Notes: generated by a model from the sequence alone, not told the origin. A stretch of 64,000 nt of DNA from Rhizobium sp. 007 (GCF_015353075.1 NZ_CP064187.1:2914001-2978000), one strand, 5' to 3'. Positions 7,740 through 17,599 are shown, numbered from the stretch's first letter. Made by a program: numbers and translations.

Positions 7740-10700
7740 TTGAACGCATTGAAGGGCATACTCAGCGCATGTTCCGGTTCGGTTTCGCCAACGATCGTAT
7801 GGCCGGTGAAAGCGGCGACCGGTCACGTCGTCGGCGGCTGATGGCAGTCCTTCGCATGGCCCATCGTGTTCTTGGCTTTCGGCGCAAGGGTCTGGGACTT
7901 GGAACATTGGGCGCCGGCGGCGGACTGGCGGCGATCGCGATCGGCCTCGCGACGCCCGCCCATGCACAATATGCTGCCGGCGGCGGAACCGCGTCAGCCG
8001 CCAACGCCGTCGCCGTCGGTAACGGTACCCAAGCGAATGGCGCGAACAGCGTGGCGTTGGGCACCTCTAACAGCGCAACAGGCAACGCTTCGATCGCCAT
8101 CGGCTATTCGATGGGTGTCAATGGCCTCAATGCCATAGGCATAGGTGTCTTCGCGGGCGCGACCGGCGTCAACGCACTCGCCGTAGGCGGAAACGCCCAA
8201 GCCACTGCGGACGGAGCAAGCGCCATTGGCGTCAACTCGGTTGCACGCGCAGGCGCGGCCGCCTTTGGCCTCAACGCGCGTGCCGACGGAGTGAACTCGA
8301 CGGCGATCGGCTATGTTACCCGGGCGACCGGGCTGCGCGCCACCGCGCTCGGGTTTGGGGCAACAGCGTCCGGGCTGGATGCGATTGCCCAAGGTAATTC
8401 CGCCGTCGCAAGCAATCAGAATGCAATCGCGATCGGCTTCCAGGCGAACGCGACCGCGGTCAACGCCATCAATCTTGGCAACCGCACTGTTGCGGGAATG
8501 GGCGCCCTTCAAGAGAGCGCCATCGCCCTCGGCACGGACGTCCTGGCGTCTCAGGTCGACGCCATTGCGGTGGGGCGCCAGAGCCGGGCGACTGCAGGAA
8601 GCGCGGTGGCTCTCGGCGTGAATGCGGCGGCTTCAGGCGCCGCCTCGATGGCGCTGGGGTCCGGCTCGGTCGCGAACAACACCAACGCTGTCGCGCTCGG
8701 CGCCGCTACCCAGGCCACTGGAGCCGGTTCGGTCGCCGTGGGCACCTTCAGCGTTGCTTCGGGAGCGAATTCCGCTGCGGTGGGCAACGCCACGGCCAGT
8801 GGCGCCCGTTCGTTTGCCGGTGGCCGTGTTGCCAACGCCGCCGGCACCGAATCTGCCGCCGTCGGCTTCTCGTCCAACGCTGCAGGGATTAGCTCGTCAG
8901 CGTTCGGTCCCGTGGCCAATGCCTCGGCAGATTTCTCGCTCGCCCTGGGCAATCAGTCCGTGTCGAGCGGTTTCGGCTCGGTCGCGGCGGGGTCGGGAGC
9001 CCAGGCCACGCAGGTCGGCACCATAGCGGTCGGCAACAACGCCCTTGCGACCGCCGCACGCGCAACCGCGCTGGGAGTTAGCGCTTCAACGAGCGGGCAG
9101 AGCGCGCTGGCCATCGGCGACACCGCGAACGCGAGCGCCCAGAATGCGATCTCCGCCGGAACGAACGCGATCGCGTCCGGGGTAAACTCCATCTATCTCG
9201 GCTCGCGCAATCCTTTGGGCAACGCGGGCGCCCTTGGCTTGGACTCCATCGCCGTCGGCACAGAAGTGAGAGCAACCCAGACCGACACCACCGCAATCGG
9301 CCACGTCGCAATGGCTTTGGGAGTGCGCGCCACCGCCATCGGCTCGAACGCGTTGGCTACCGAAACGAACGCGACTGCGCTGGGGTACAATTCCTTTGCG
9401 GGCGGGTCCGACGCCATTGCGATGGGCACAAGCGCGGCGGCGGAGACCGCCGACTCCGTCGCCATCGGCACCGGCGCGAACGCCCTCGGCGGCAAGGCTG
9501 TCGCCATCGGCGCCGGCAACGTCGCTTATGGCGACGGCGCGGTCTCGATCGGCGACCCGAGCTATGCCAGCGGCACCGGCGCCTTTACCGGCGGCGCGAA
9601 CAACATCGCCAATGCCGACGGCACGGCGAGCGCCACGGCAGCCAATGCCGCCAATGGCGCGGTCGCGATCGGCAACAACAACGTCGCGATCGGCCAGGGC
9701 TCGGTCGCGCTCGGCAATTTCAGTCGTGCGGGCGCTGCAGGCGCGGTCGCCTTCGGTGACGCCGCCGTCGCCAACAATGCCGACGATGTGGCATTGGGTT
9801 CGGGCTCGGTCACGGCAGCGGCGGTGGGCACGGCGAACACCACGATCAACGGCACGGTCTATACCTTCGCCGGCACGGCGACGCCGGCCTCCACAGTGAG
9901 CGTCGGCGCAGCGGGTGCCGAGCGTACCATCACCAATGTCGCGGCAGGCCGGATTAACGGCGGCTCGACCGACGCGATCAACGGCTCGCAGCTCTTCGCC
10001 ACCAACCAGGCGGTCGACAGCCTCGCCACCACCGTCAACAACATCAACACTGGCGGCGGCATCAAGTACTTCCACGCCAATTCGGCCCTGCCGGATTCGC
10101 AGGCGCTGGGGACCGACTCGGTAGCGATCGGGCCGAATGCGGTTGCCAACAATGCCGGCGACGTCGCCATCGGCCTCAATTCGGTGTCGGGCACGACGAC
10201 GGCCGTCGGCGGGGCGACGATCGGCAGCACGGCCTACACCTTTGCCGGCGCGACGCCGGCCGGCGCGTTCTCGGTCGGTGCGCTGGGTGCCGAGCGCCAG
10301 ATCCAGAACGTCGCGGCAGGGCAGCTCTCGGGCAGCTCGACTGACGCGGTGAATGGATCGCAGCTCTTCGCGACCAATCAGCAGGTCACCCAGAACACCA
10401 CCGACATCGCCAATCTCGGCAATACCATTGGCGATATCGGTACTACGATCAACAACATCGCCGGCGACACGTCGACAATCTTCACCGACGCAAATGGTGA
10501 CGGCATCCGGTATGTGCGCACCAATGACAGGACGCTTCCTGTCAGCGATTCCTCCGCTCAAGGCATCGGCTCCACCGCGGTCGGATATGACGCCGCCGCC
10601 ATTGCGGACAATTCGCTCGCGTTGGGCCGGGACAGCCAGGCGACGATCGATGGCGGGATAGCGCTCGGCTCTGGATCGATCTCCGACCGGGCGCTCGCGC

Positions 10701-12487
10701 CCGCCACCGGCCAGATCGCGGCCGGCCCGACCAACTTCATCGAATACAACACGACCGACAAGACGCTGCTTGGCGCGGTCTCGGTGGGCACGGCGACCTC
10801 GTACCGGCAGATCACCAATGTCGCGGACGGCACGAACGCCCAGGACGCGGTAACCATTCGCCAGCTCCAGGGCGCCATCGCCTCGGTTGCAGCCACGCCG
10901 AGCATGTATTTCCATGCCAATTCGACTGCTGGCGATTCGCTCGCTGTGGGGGCCGAATCGATTGCCGTCGGTCCGACGACAGTGGTCAACGGTGATAACG
11001 GCATCGGCATCGGCAATGGCGCGATCGTCGACCAGGTAGCGCCTGGCGGAACGGCGATCGGTCAGAACGCGCATGTCATGTTGGCCGACGGTATCGCGCT
11101 TGGCACGAATTCGACGGCGGCGGGCGTTCAGTCCGTTGCGCTCGGTGCGGGCGCGACGAGCAACCACATCAACAGCGTCGCCCTCGGTGCGCAATCGATC
11201 ACCACGGTAGGCGCGCAGGCGAACTACGCCGGCTTTGGCCTTGCCGCCTTGCAGAACTCGGCCGGCGAGGTGTCCTTCGGCTCGGCCGGCTCGGAACGCA
11301 AGCTGACGAATCTTGCAGCCGGTTCGGCCGATACGGATGGCGTGAATGTCAGCCAGTTGAAAGGCCTCGGCACCCAGATCACCAACCAGTTTGGCGGCGG
11401 ATCGGTCCTCAACCCGGACGGCACCATCACCGGACCGACCTACAATATTCAGGGCGGCAGCTATACGACCGTCTACGACGGGTTCACCGCCGTGGATGCG
11501 AGCCTTACCAATCTCACCAATCAGATCAATGGCGGCGGCATCAAATACTTCCATGCCAATTCCACGTTGGCCGATTCCTCCGCGACCGGCACGGATAGCG
11601 TCGCGATCGGCCCGCAAAGCGTAGCCAGCGGCACGGACAGCCTGGCTGCCGGCCACGGCGCAACCGCCGCCGGTCAAGGCGCCGTCGCTCTCGGTGAAGG
11701 AGCACAGGCAAACAATGCCAACGATGTCGCCCTCGGTTCGGGTTCCGTGACGGAGGCGGCCGTCGGTACGTCAGGGACCACAATTCGGGGCACCCGGTAC
11801 GACTTTGCGGGAACCGCGCCCGTCGGGACCGTCAGTGTTGGCGCCGATGGCGCGGAAAGGACCGTGACAAACGTTGCGGCCGGGCGCATTTCCGCCGATA
11901 GCACCGACGCCATCAATGGTTCCCAGCTCCACGCGACCAATACGGCAATCGAGGATTTGCAAGGCGGCATTGGCAATATCAACGACAGTGCGGTTTTCTA
12001 TGACGTCAACCCGGATGGCAGCAAGAAGAACAGCATCACCCTGCAGGGCGGTGACGTAAATGCACCGGTCGTCATCTCGAATGTCGGCAGGGGCGTTGCC
12101 AACACCGATGCGGTCAATGTCGCTCAATTGAACCAGAGCTTCACCGAGGCAAAGTCCTACACCGACAATCGCGTGAATTATGCCATTGAATCGGCCAACA
12201 GTTATACCGACCAGAAGTTCGGCCAGTTGAACCGGGAGATGGGCAACATCCGCTCGGAGGCCAGGGCGGCGGCCGCAATTGGACTTGCAGCAGCTTCCCT
12301 CCGCTATGACGATCGCCCAGGCAAGCTGAGCGTGGCGATGGGCGGCGGTTTCTGGAAGGGCGAAGGCGCGCTTGCCTTCGGTGCCGGCTACACCAGCGAA
12401 GACGGACGCGTTCGAGCCAACCTTTCCGGCACGGTCGCCGACGGTGATGTCGGTGTGGGTGCGGGTCTCAGCTTCACCTTGAACTGA
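7736..12487 (+). CDS. Trimeric autotransporter adhesin (YadA/Hia-like)
   Basis: 1583 aa surface adhesin, type Vc secretion. An extended N-region of about 45 residues precedes a hydrophobic signal sequence ending PAHA at about residue 77. Residues 80-720 form a long YadA-like head of 14-residue repeats (SVALG, AIAIG, AVALG motifs). Neck/connector motifs such as ITNVAAGRI, IQNVAAGQL, LTNLAAGSA, VTNVAAGRI and ISNVGRGVA occur near residues 732, 855, 1189, 1378 and 1447, with DAINGSQL or DAVNVxQL partners. The module YFHANS then DSxAxGTDSVAIGP occurs three times with variation. The last about 90 residues are the YadA beta-barrel anchor (RSEARAAAAIGLAAASLRYD, LSVAMGGGFWKGEGALAFG). The product should trimerise and mediate attachment to a surface or host. 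Confidence 0.95.
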   Translation: MIERIEGHTQRMFRFGFANDRMAGESGDRSRRRRLMAVLRMAHRVLGFRRKGLGLGTLGAGGGLAAIAIGLATPAHAQYAAGGGTASAANAVAVGNGTQANGANSVALGTSNSATGNASIAIGYSMGVNGLNAIGIGVFAGATGVNALAVGGNAQATADGASAIGVNSVARAGAAAFGLNARADGVNSTAIGYVTRATGLRATALGFGATASGLDAIAQGNSAVASNQNAIAIGFQANATAVNAINLGNRTVAGMGALQESAIALGTDVLASQVDAIAVGRQSRATAGSAVALGVNAAASGAASMALGSGSVANNTNAVALGAATQATGAGSVAVGTFSVASGANSAAVGNATASGARSFAGGRVANAAGTESAAVGFSSNAAGISSSAFGPVANASADFSLALGNQSVSSGFGSVAAGSGAQATQVGTIAVGNNALATAARATALGVSASTSGQSALAIGDTANASAQNAISAGTNAIASGVNSIYLGSRNPLGNAGALGLDSIAVGTEVRATQTDTTAIGHVAMALGVRATAIGSNALATETNATALGYNSFAGGSDAIAMGTSAAAETADSVAIGTGANALGGKAVAIGAGNVAYGDGAVSIGDPSYASGTGAFTGGANNIANADGTASATAANAANGAVAIGNNNVAIGQGSVALGNFSRAGAAGAVAFGDAAVANNADDVALGSGSVTAAAVGTANTTINGTVYTFAGTATPASTVSVGAAGAERTITNVAAGRINGGSTDAINGSQLFATNQAVDSLATTVNNINTGGGIKYFHANSALPDSQALGTDSVAIGPNAVANNAGDVAIGLNSVSGTTTAVGGATIGSTAYTFAGATPAGAFSVGALGAERQIQNVAAGQLSGSSTDAVNGSQLFATNQQVTQNTTDIANLGNTIGDIGTTINNIAGDTSTIFTDANGDGIRYVRTNDRTLPVSDSSAQGIGSTAVGYDAAAIADNSLALGRDSQATIDGGIALGSGSISDRALAPATGQIAAGPTNFIEYNTTDKTLLGAVSVGTATSYRQITNVADGTNAQDAVTIRQLQGAIASVAATPSMYFHANSTAGDSLAVGAESIAVGPTTVVNGDNGIGIGNGAIVDQVAPGGTAIGQNAHVMLADGIALGTNSTAAGVQSVALGAGATSNHINSVALGAQSITTVGAQANYAGFGLAALQNSAGEVSFGSAGSERKLTNLAAGSADTDGVNVSQLKGLGTQITNQFGGGSVLNPDGTITGPTYNIQGGSYTTVYDGFTAVDASLTNLTNQINGGGIKYFHANSTLADSSATGTDSVAIGPQSVASGTDSLAAGHGATAAGQGAVALGEGAQANNANDVALGSGSVTEAAVGTSGTTIRGTRYDFAGTAPVGTVSVGADGAERTVTNVAAGRISADSTDAINGSQLHATNTAIEDLQGGIGNINDSAVFYDVNPDGSKKNSITLQGGDVNAPVVISNVGRGVANTDAVNVAQLNQSFTEAKSYTDNRVNYAIESANSYTDQKFGQLNREMGNIRSEARAAAAIGLAAASLRYDDRPGKLSVAMGGGFWKGEGALAFGAGYTSEDGRVRANLSGTVADGDVGVGAGLSFTLN

Positions 12488-12494
12488 GGCCGGC

Positions 12495-13070
12495 ATGTTG
12501 AAGAGAGCGGGTTCTGGCTCCTCGGTTTTCATTGCATGCCTTTTCCTGTCCGGCCCACAGGCGGCCGGACAGGAGGCAGCTTCCTCAGGTTATCGAATCA
12601 GGCCGCCCGAGGTCGCGGTCCCTGGTGACGTAACTCTCGGCCAATACCAGAGAATGATCAGACCGTTCGAGAATTGGACGCTGATCTGCGACGAAAATCT
12701 GAAAGCCCGCCAAAGGGTCTGCAACGTCACTCAGACGATTGAAAACCAGGCAGGACAGCTCGCATTCAGTTGGTCACTTGCCGCCACGCCGGAGGGCAAG
12801 CCCTACATGATCTTGCGGACCGCACCGGTCGCCAAGAGCGACGGCCTTGTCTCGCTGAAATTCGAGGGTCGGAAAGAGCCGGTAAACGTCCAGCTCGACG
12901 GATGCAATCAGGCGGTCTGCATCGGAATGCTGCCGGTCGGCCCCATTATGCGCGAGCAGATCTCGAAGAACTCGGCATCGACGGTGTCCTATTCGATAAG
13001 AGACGGGAGAACCGTCAGCGTAACCGCAACCCTCAGGGGCCTTTCCAAAGCCGTTGAGGCGATCAATTAA
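12495..13070 (+). CDS. Invasion-associated locus B (IalB) family protein 1
   Basis: 191 aa. A signal peptide (SSVFIACLFLSGPQAAGQ) is followed by an IalB domain: ENWTLICDENLKARQRVCNV, a central beta-rich part, then LDGCNQAVCIGMLPV and LRGLSKAVEAI at the C-terminus. The two cysteine pairs are typical of periplasmic IalB proteins, named for Bartonella invasion locus B. The molecular function of the family is unknown. It starts 8 bp after the adhesin stop and is very likely co-transcribed. A second, diverged IalB protein ends the same run at 14276-15004. A role in adhesin export, stability or host contact is inferred only from position. Confidence 0.88.
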   Translation: MLKRAGSGSSVFIACLFLSGPQAAGQEAASSGYRIRPPEVAVPGDVTLGQYQRMIRPFENWTLICDENLKARQRVCNVTQTIENQAGQLAFSWSLAATPEGKPYMILRTAPVAKSDGLVSLKFEGRKEPVNVQLDGCNQAVCIGMLPVGPIMREQISKNSASTVSYSIRDGRTVSVTATLRGLSKAVEAIN

Positions 13071-13085
13071 CGGAGACATTTCACG

Positions 13086-13778
13086 ATGGACCAGCAATCG
13101 ATTCATGATCGGATAATGTCTCGCAAGAGCAGTGATGTTGTTCCGAATCAAGCCGATGATCGGAATAGACCGCGACGGAACTGGCTGAAAACAACGGCCT
13201 TGTCACTGCTCGGTATCGTTGCCGTCGGTGCCGCCGGATACGTTGCAGGGCGCTATGAGGTAATCGGGAATTTCCTATCGCAGCCGGCAATCGCAGAAAC
13301 GAATGAAGCCGCTTCGACGCCGGCCGATACGCCATTTCGTCAGCACGCCAAACAGGCAGGTTTGCAAGCTTGCGCCAACATCTTTCCAGGCTTGGGAGCA
13401 ATGTTGACGAACGGCTCGCAATACAGCGTTCAGTCGACCTGGAACATCGAAACCCCGGACAAGCACGCGGTGCAGGCCCTTGTCGGCATGAACTACGCCA
13501 CCGAAGGATACAGCGGTACGGCTGCGGGTGTTGTGGTTGCGGCACCTACCGGTTCTCTTTGTGAAGGGTCGATGGTCCGAGTGGCACCATTTACAACTTC
13601 ATGCGCCGATATGCCGGCCCTGCTTCCGAAGGGAAGCAAGCTTACCAACAATCTCGCACAGATCAGTGTCTACGAGCTCCCCAATAACGGCGGCAACGCG
13701 ATGCTTCTGCCGACCGGCGACGGCTGTGCCGTTGTTTCCGTGGCTTCGGCAACAGGAACACAAGGAGGTGGGAAATGA
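13086..13778 (+). CDS. Membrane-anchored hypothetical protein of the adhesin operon
   Basis: 230 aa. An N-terminal cytoplasmic segment of about 30 residues rich in R, D and N precedes one membrane helix (TTALSLLGIVAVGAAGYVAG). The remaining about 165 residues are predicted periplasmic, with cysteines in LQACANIFPG, GSLCEGSM, TTSCADMP and DGCAVVSV that could form two disulfides. The segment WNIETPDKHAVQALVGMNY looks folded but is not recognised. The TGA overlaps the next ATG by 4 bp, so the gene is coupled to the DUF4189 gene. A type II anchored accessory protein of the adhesin system is a reasonable guess. Confidence 0.7.
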   Translation: MDQQSIHDRIMSRKSSDVVPNQADDRNRPRRNWLKTTALSLLGIVAVGAAGYVAGRYEVIGNFLSQPAIAETNEAASTPADTPFRQHAKQAGLQACANIFPGLGAMLTNGSQYSVQSTWNIETPDKHAVQALVGMNYATEGYSGTAAGVVVAAPTGSLCEGSMVRVAPFTTSCADMPALLPKGSKLTNNLAQISVYELPNNGGNAMLLPTGDGCAVVSVASATGTQGGGK

Positions 13779-14251
13779 GATTAGGTTTTGCCCTTGGCGC
13801 CATCTGCATGGCGTTGCTCCCGACAGCGCATCTGGGGGCGGCTGATTTTCCCATAACTGCGGATGTACCCGTTCCACCACCTCAAGAAGAGCGCGGCATA
13901 TGGGGAGCAATCGCCTATTCAGAGACCGACGAAAAGCACGGTTTCTTTTGGGGTGCCGATAAGCGGCAGGAGGCGATGGATATCGCGCTCGAGCATTGTG
14001 AGAATGCCGACGGCAAGGGATGCGTTGTTGTCGAGGTGTTTCGCAACCACCGGCATTGGGACGATGATGACAATACCGGTTTTCCCTATCACCATTGCGG
14101 CGCGCTCGCGATCGGCGAGGAAAAGGCAAGCCGCGTCACGCCCTGGAGCGCAAAATCCGCACCAACCCGTGACGAAGCGGAGGACATGGCTATCCAAGCT
14201 TGCGAGGCCTCAGGGACACAATGCAAGGTGCGCGAATGGGTATGCACATGA
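13775..14251 (+). CDS. DUF4189 family secreted protein
   Basis: 158 aa with a signal peptide (LGFALGAICMALLPTAHLGA). The mature part has the DUF4189 pattern: GIWGAIAYSETDEKHGFFWG, then two A..AxxxALxxC-like helices with paired cysteines (IALEHCENADGKGCVVVEVF and IQACEASGTQCKVREWVC). This small cysteine-paired fold occurs in many secreted proteobacterial and actinobacterial proteins and has no established activity. It overlaps the preceding membrane-anchored gene by 4 bp and precedes the second IalB gene, so it belongs to the adhesin operon. The acidic HWDDDDN segment could bind a metal; this is speculative. Confidence 0.8.
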   Translation: MRLGFALGAICMALLPTAHLGAADFPITADVPVPPPQEERGIWGAIAYSETDEKHGFFWGADKRQEAMDIALEHCENADGKGCVVVEVFRNHRHWDDDDNTGFPYHHCGALAIGEEKASRVTPWSAKSAPTRDEAEDMAIQACEASGTQCKVREWVCT

Positions 14252-14275
14252 TTCTCCAAGCATAAGGGCGGAACT

Positions 14276-15004
14276 ATGCAGCCAGTCAATTGCGCCGTTC
14301 GCCAACCAATTGAAGAAAAGCAGCATCGTGTCGACGAGATGCGACCGATCTCAAACAGAAAGATTGCACCCTTGCCAATCGCGATATCCAATTTAGTTGA
14401 GGTCGAGCACCCGGGCGGTCCGCAGCGCCGAAACCGCGGCGCCACCGGATTTAGGCTCCTGGAAAGCACCACGGCGAAACTTCGTCTGGTGGGCACCCTC
14501 CTTTGCGCGGCCTTTGCGGTCTCACTCATACCCCCTGCGTTGGCCCAACAGCAAGCAGCTCTCCCGAACGGCGCCTCGTCACTGCAGGAAACCTATCAGG
14601 ATTGGCAGTTGTCCTGCACGATTCGCGACAACGCACGGGCATGCGTAATCTTACAGGACCAGTCGCAGCAAAATGGGCAAAGACTTCTCGCCGTCGAGTT
14701 TGGCATGCGTTCGGACGGTGCGGTGGCCACGTTGCTTCTTCCGTTCGGCATTCTTCTCGACCCCGGAATCGCGCCGCAGATCGACGATCAGCCGCCATTG
14801 CCGGCTTTGCATTTCCGGACATGCCTGCCAACCGGATGCGTTGCCGTGTTTCCGATCGACGCGGAAACGCTCCGAAAGCTGCGTACAGGCTCGGTGCTGA
14901 AACTGAAAGTCACGACTGCGGCGCAAACCGAGCTTACGTTTCCGGTCTCCCTCAAGGGCTTGACCGCGGCGGTCGATCGTCTCGGTGCGCTGGGCGGCAG
15001 TTAG
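14276..15004 (+). CDS. IalB-family protein 2
   Basis: 242 aa. The C-terminal about 150 residues form an IalB-type domain: ETYQDWQLSCTIRDNARACV, GRLLAVEFG-like centre, FRTCLPTGCVAVFPID and FPVSLKGLTAAVDRLGAL. A hydrophobic signal segment (LVGTLLCAAFAVSLIPPALA) begins about 70 residues in, so either the protein has an unusually long N-region or translation starts downstream of the ATG at 14276; ATG 14339 is one option. The cysteine spacing matches IalB protein 1 although the sequences are diverged. It is the last gene of the adhesin/IalB run. A transposase relic follows and may have cut off further genes. Confidence 0.8.
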   Translation: MQPVNCAVRQPIEEKQHRVDEMRPISNRKIAPLPIAISNLVEVEHPGGPQRRNRGATGFRLLESTTAKLRLVGTLLCAAFAVSLIPPALAQQQAALPNGASSLQETYQDWQLSCTIRDNARACVILQDQSQQNGQRLLAVEFGMRSDGAVATLLLPFGILLDPGIAPQIDDQPPLPALHFRTCLPTGCVAVFPIDAETLRKLRTGSVLKLKVTTAAQTELTFPVSLKGLTAAVDRLGALGGS

Positions 15005-15120
15005 GGAAAAGCTGAGGTATGCCTGAAGCAGGCCGCGCCAAAATGTGCGGCGGTTTGCGAAAACGGCGTGCGCAGAACAGTGACCTAGGGCGTGAAGCGA
15101 ATCCGAAGGATCGCAACACG

Positions 15121-16326
15121 CTTTAATACTACAGTTGCATTAGTGCTCGTTTCACGAGAGAAACGTGTTCAACGTTCATTGACGGCCTTTTGTCTGGAAT
15201 AGAACGCAAGACCGGGTGGCTGATGGCCGAACAGGCAGGCTTTTCCAGGCCGTGGCGGACACAGGCGCTATTGGGTCGCTCGCATTGGGACGCGGACCGA
15301 ATGCGTGACATTGTTTTCGATTATGTTGTCGAGACGCTGGGCGATCCTTCGGGTGTTTTGGTGGTCGATGAGACCGGCTTTGTAAAAAAAGGTGAGCATT
15401 CTGTCGGTGTTTCGCGCCAGTATTCTGGAACGGCAGGCCGCATCGAGAACTGCCAGATTGGCGTTTTTATTACCTGTGCCAGCCGCTTCGGTCAGGCGCT
15501 GATTGACCGCAGGCTTTATTTGCCCGAGGCGTGGGCAACAGACGAGAAGCGCCGTAAGGACGCCTCGATTCCTAAGGAAACTGTTTTCGCCACCAAGCCG
15601 GCGATGGCGCGGGCGATGCTTGGTGAGGCGCTCGACAAGGGAGTACCATGTGCATGGGTTCTGGCCGATGCCGTCTATGGCAGTGATTATAAAACCCGCC
15701 GCATGCTTGAGGAACGCCAACAACCCTATGTCTTATCCGTTCGATCCAATCAAACATTGCGATTGCTGACAGAAGAAGGCCTGCTGCAAACCGATCCCCG
15801 AGACATGGCGGACGATTTACCCGATGACGCATGGCAGGCATTGCCGGCGAGTGAAGGTGCCAAAGGACTGCGGCTTTACGATTGGGCGCGCATATCCTTG
15901 CCGTACGTTGTCGCGCCTGGCTTTGCTCGCTACGTGCTGATCCGCAAAAGTCGCTCCAACCCAGATGCGGTGAGCTATTACCTGGTCTTTGCGCCTGCAG
16001 ACGCCACCCTTGCAGAGCTAGCGGGTGCGGCAGGTTTGCGCTGGACAATTGAGGAGTGTTTCCAGCGCGCGAAGGATGATCTCGGCCTCGACCACTGCGA
16101 AGCCAGATCCTGGCACGGCTGGCACCGCCATATGACGCTGGTCATGGCCGCGGCCGCATTCCTCACCACGCTCAGTGCTAATTTGCGTCGTTCCGCGTTT
16201 GGCAAACCGAACGAAAGGAAGAGCACGCCGCCACGTGGAATAGGTCGCGGCCCGTAACAGATCACGCCGCTGGCTGCGTTGCCACAAAGCTCGCCGCCGC
16301 AGTGCCGGCAAGGAGCGAGGCGGCGG
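15121..16326 (+). pseudogene. IS701-type transposase relic
   Basis: The main frame 15190-16257 (TTG start) encodes 355 aa with DDE transposase landmarks: LVVDETGFVKKGEHSVGVSR, WVLADAVYGSDYKTRRMLE and AKDDLGLDHCEARSWHGWHR. The family sequence can be followed upstream in frame to about 15127 (SARFTRETCSTFIDGLLSGI), but a TAA lies at 15124-15126, so the first about 30 residues are lost. At the other end the frame stops at 16257 while the expected tail (RSRRWLRCHKARRRSAGK) continues in another frame to about 16326. It is distinct from the IS at 1425-2865. No clean inverted repeats were found. It sits between the IalB genes and the convergent AraC gene. Confidence 0.75.
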
Positions 16327-17247
16327 CTATGCGCGTTTGAGTAGACGAAATTGATTCGGAGTATTTTGCCGCAATTTGCGCATAACCGATGTCAGATGGC
16401 TCTGGCTTGAGAAGCCGGACAAGTAGGCAACTTCTGCTACGCTCACATCTTCATTTGAGAGTAGGCGTTCAGCGCAATCCAGGCGAAGATTGAGAACGTA
16501 TTGGTGCGGCGGTTGCCCGAACGTATTTGTAAATGCTTGAATAAAATGGCTCTTTGATAATTTTGCGACGCCCGCAAGCTCGGCGATCGAGAGCTTTCGA
16601 CTGAAATTGTCGCCCAAATAATCCTGCACCCGTCTTGCGGCAAGTATAGACAGCCGCCCCCCCCTGCGCGCAGGCGCTTCAATGGCCACGCCATAGTTTC
16701 GAAGCAAATGAATGCCGAAAATGGTGATCAGCGAATCGAGATAGAGGTCATTACCGGAATCCTTTCGAGACAGCTCCGCCTTCATGAGCCTTGCCAAATG
16801 TAAGGCATGGGCATCTGGTTGCCTGGATGGTCCTGGGCGTAGTTCCAACGAGGAGCCGGGAATTTCGCTTTGTGCGAGCTCCTGCAAGCTGGAAGGAGGG
16901 ATCGAGACCGTTATCGTTTCGCGCGGATGTGACCAGATCAGGCGACAGTCGATGTCCGCCGGACTAACCGTGACCGTACCGGCCGATGCGCTAAGCGTTA
17001 GAAATTCATCGGTTCCAAGCGCGAAGTCGATTCCTCTCGACGGGGCGAGATAAATAGCCGTCACGTAACTGTTCGGCCGATAGGTATGAGAGCCGGATTC
17101 AGTCCGCCTCTCATACACAACAGCACCGCGAAACGTTGACGCCCGTGGACCGGCAGATTCAGGGATAATCTGAAACACATTGTGTTTTGCACCCAGATGA
17201 TCATCGTCAACCGAATGGCTGCTGTTGACGTCGGCACATTCAAACAT
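16327..17247 (-). CDS. AraC-family transcriptional regulator 2
   Basis: 306 aa and a full-length paralogue of the regulator at 6030-6941. The two HTH motifs are LSIAELAGVAKLSKSHFIQA and VSVAEVAYLSGFSSQSHLTS, and the C-terminus is NTPNQFRLLKRA. The N-terminal part (YVTAIYLAPSRGIDFAL, GTVTVSPADIDCRLIWSHP) matches the fold of the partner. It is transcribed toward the adhesin run, so the two paralogues bracket the island. Upstream of it, on the coding strand, are CCGGATTGTCGCGA about 40 bp from the start and AATTTCGCGAAAT further out, both reminiscent of the repeated element near regulator 1. Cross-regulation of the adhesin genes is inferred. Confidence 0.9.
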   Translation of the reverse strand: MFECADVNSSHSVDDDHLGAKHNVFQIIPESAGPRASTFRGAVVYERRTESGSHTYRPNSYVTAIYLAPSRGIDFALGTDEFLTLSASAGTVTVSPADIDCRLIWSHPRETITVSIPPSSLQELAQSEIPGSSLELRPGPSRQPDAHALHLARLMKAELSRKDSGNDLYLDSLITIFGIHLLRNYGVAIEAPARRGGRLSILAARRVQDYLGDNFSRKLSIAELAGVAKLSKSHFIQAFTNTFGQPPHQYVLNLRLDCAERLLSNEDVSVAEVAYLSGFSSQSHLTSVMRKLRQNTPNQFRLLKRA

Positions 17248-17599
17248 CGCCTCGCTTACCCCTCAGCTCTGCCCAAGTTATCGCGACAATCCGGTCCAGT
17301 TCCCCACGCGGTGTAATCGTAAAATGCCAGCTCCAAGTTCCGCGCAATGGATGAGAGCCAACAGAAAATGTCAACGTAAGATTACAGTTTTTTGGACATT
17401 TCGCGAAATTGCGATCAGAGCTCGCATAGGCACCGGCGAAGCTTGCACGATGTCGCTTGCGCAAAAGACATCAAGGGACTGAATCTAAATTGGTTCATGC
17501 CGCAGAGACAAAAAAGCAACTAATATCAATCAAATCACCTCTTTGGAGAAGAGACGGCTTGCCGTTAGATCGGCCACCGTCAGAGCGACGCGGCTTAGC

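Noticed and set aside
8000..9900. CRISPR-like regular repetition
   Set aside because: The period of about 42 bp is the 14-codon head repeat of the adhesin. Units are imperfect, in frame and lack unique spacers.
9086..11677. 863-codon open frame antisense to the adhesin gene
   Set aside because: It is the mirror of a repetitive GC-rich gene with strong codon periodicity. Its translation is rich in R, A and D with no family resemblance, while the adhesin on the other strand is certain.
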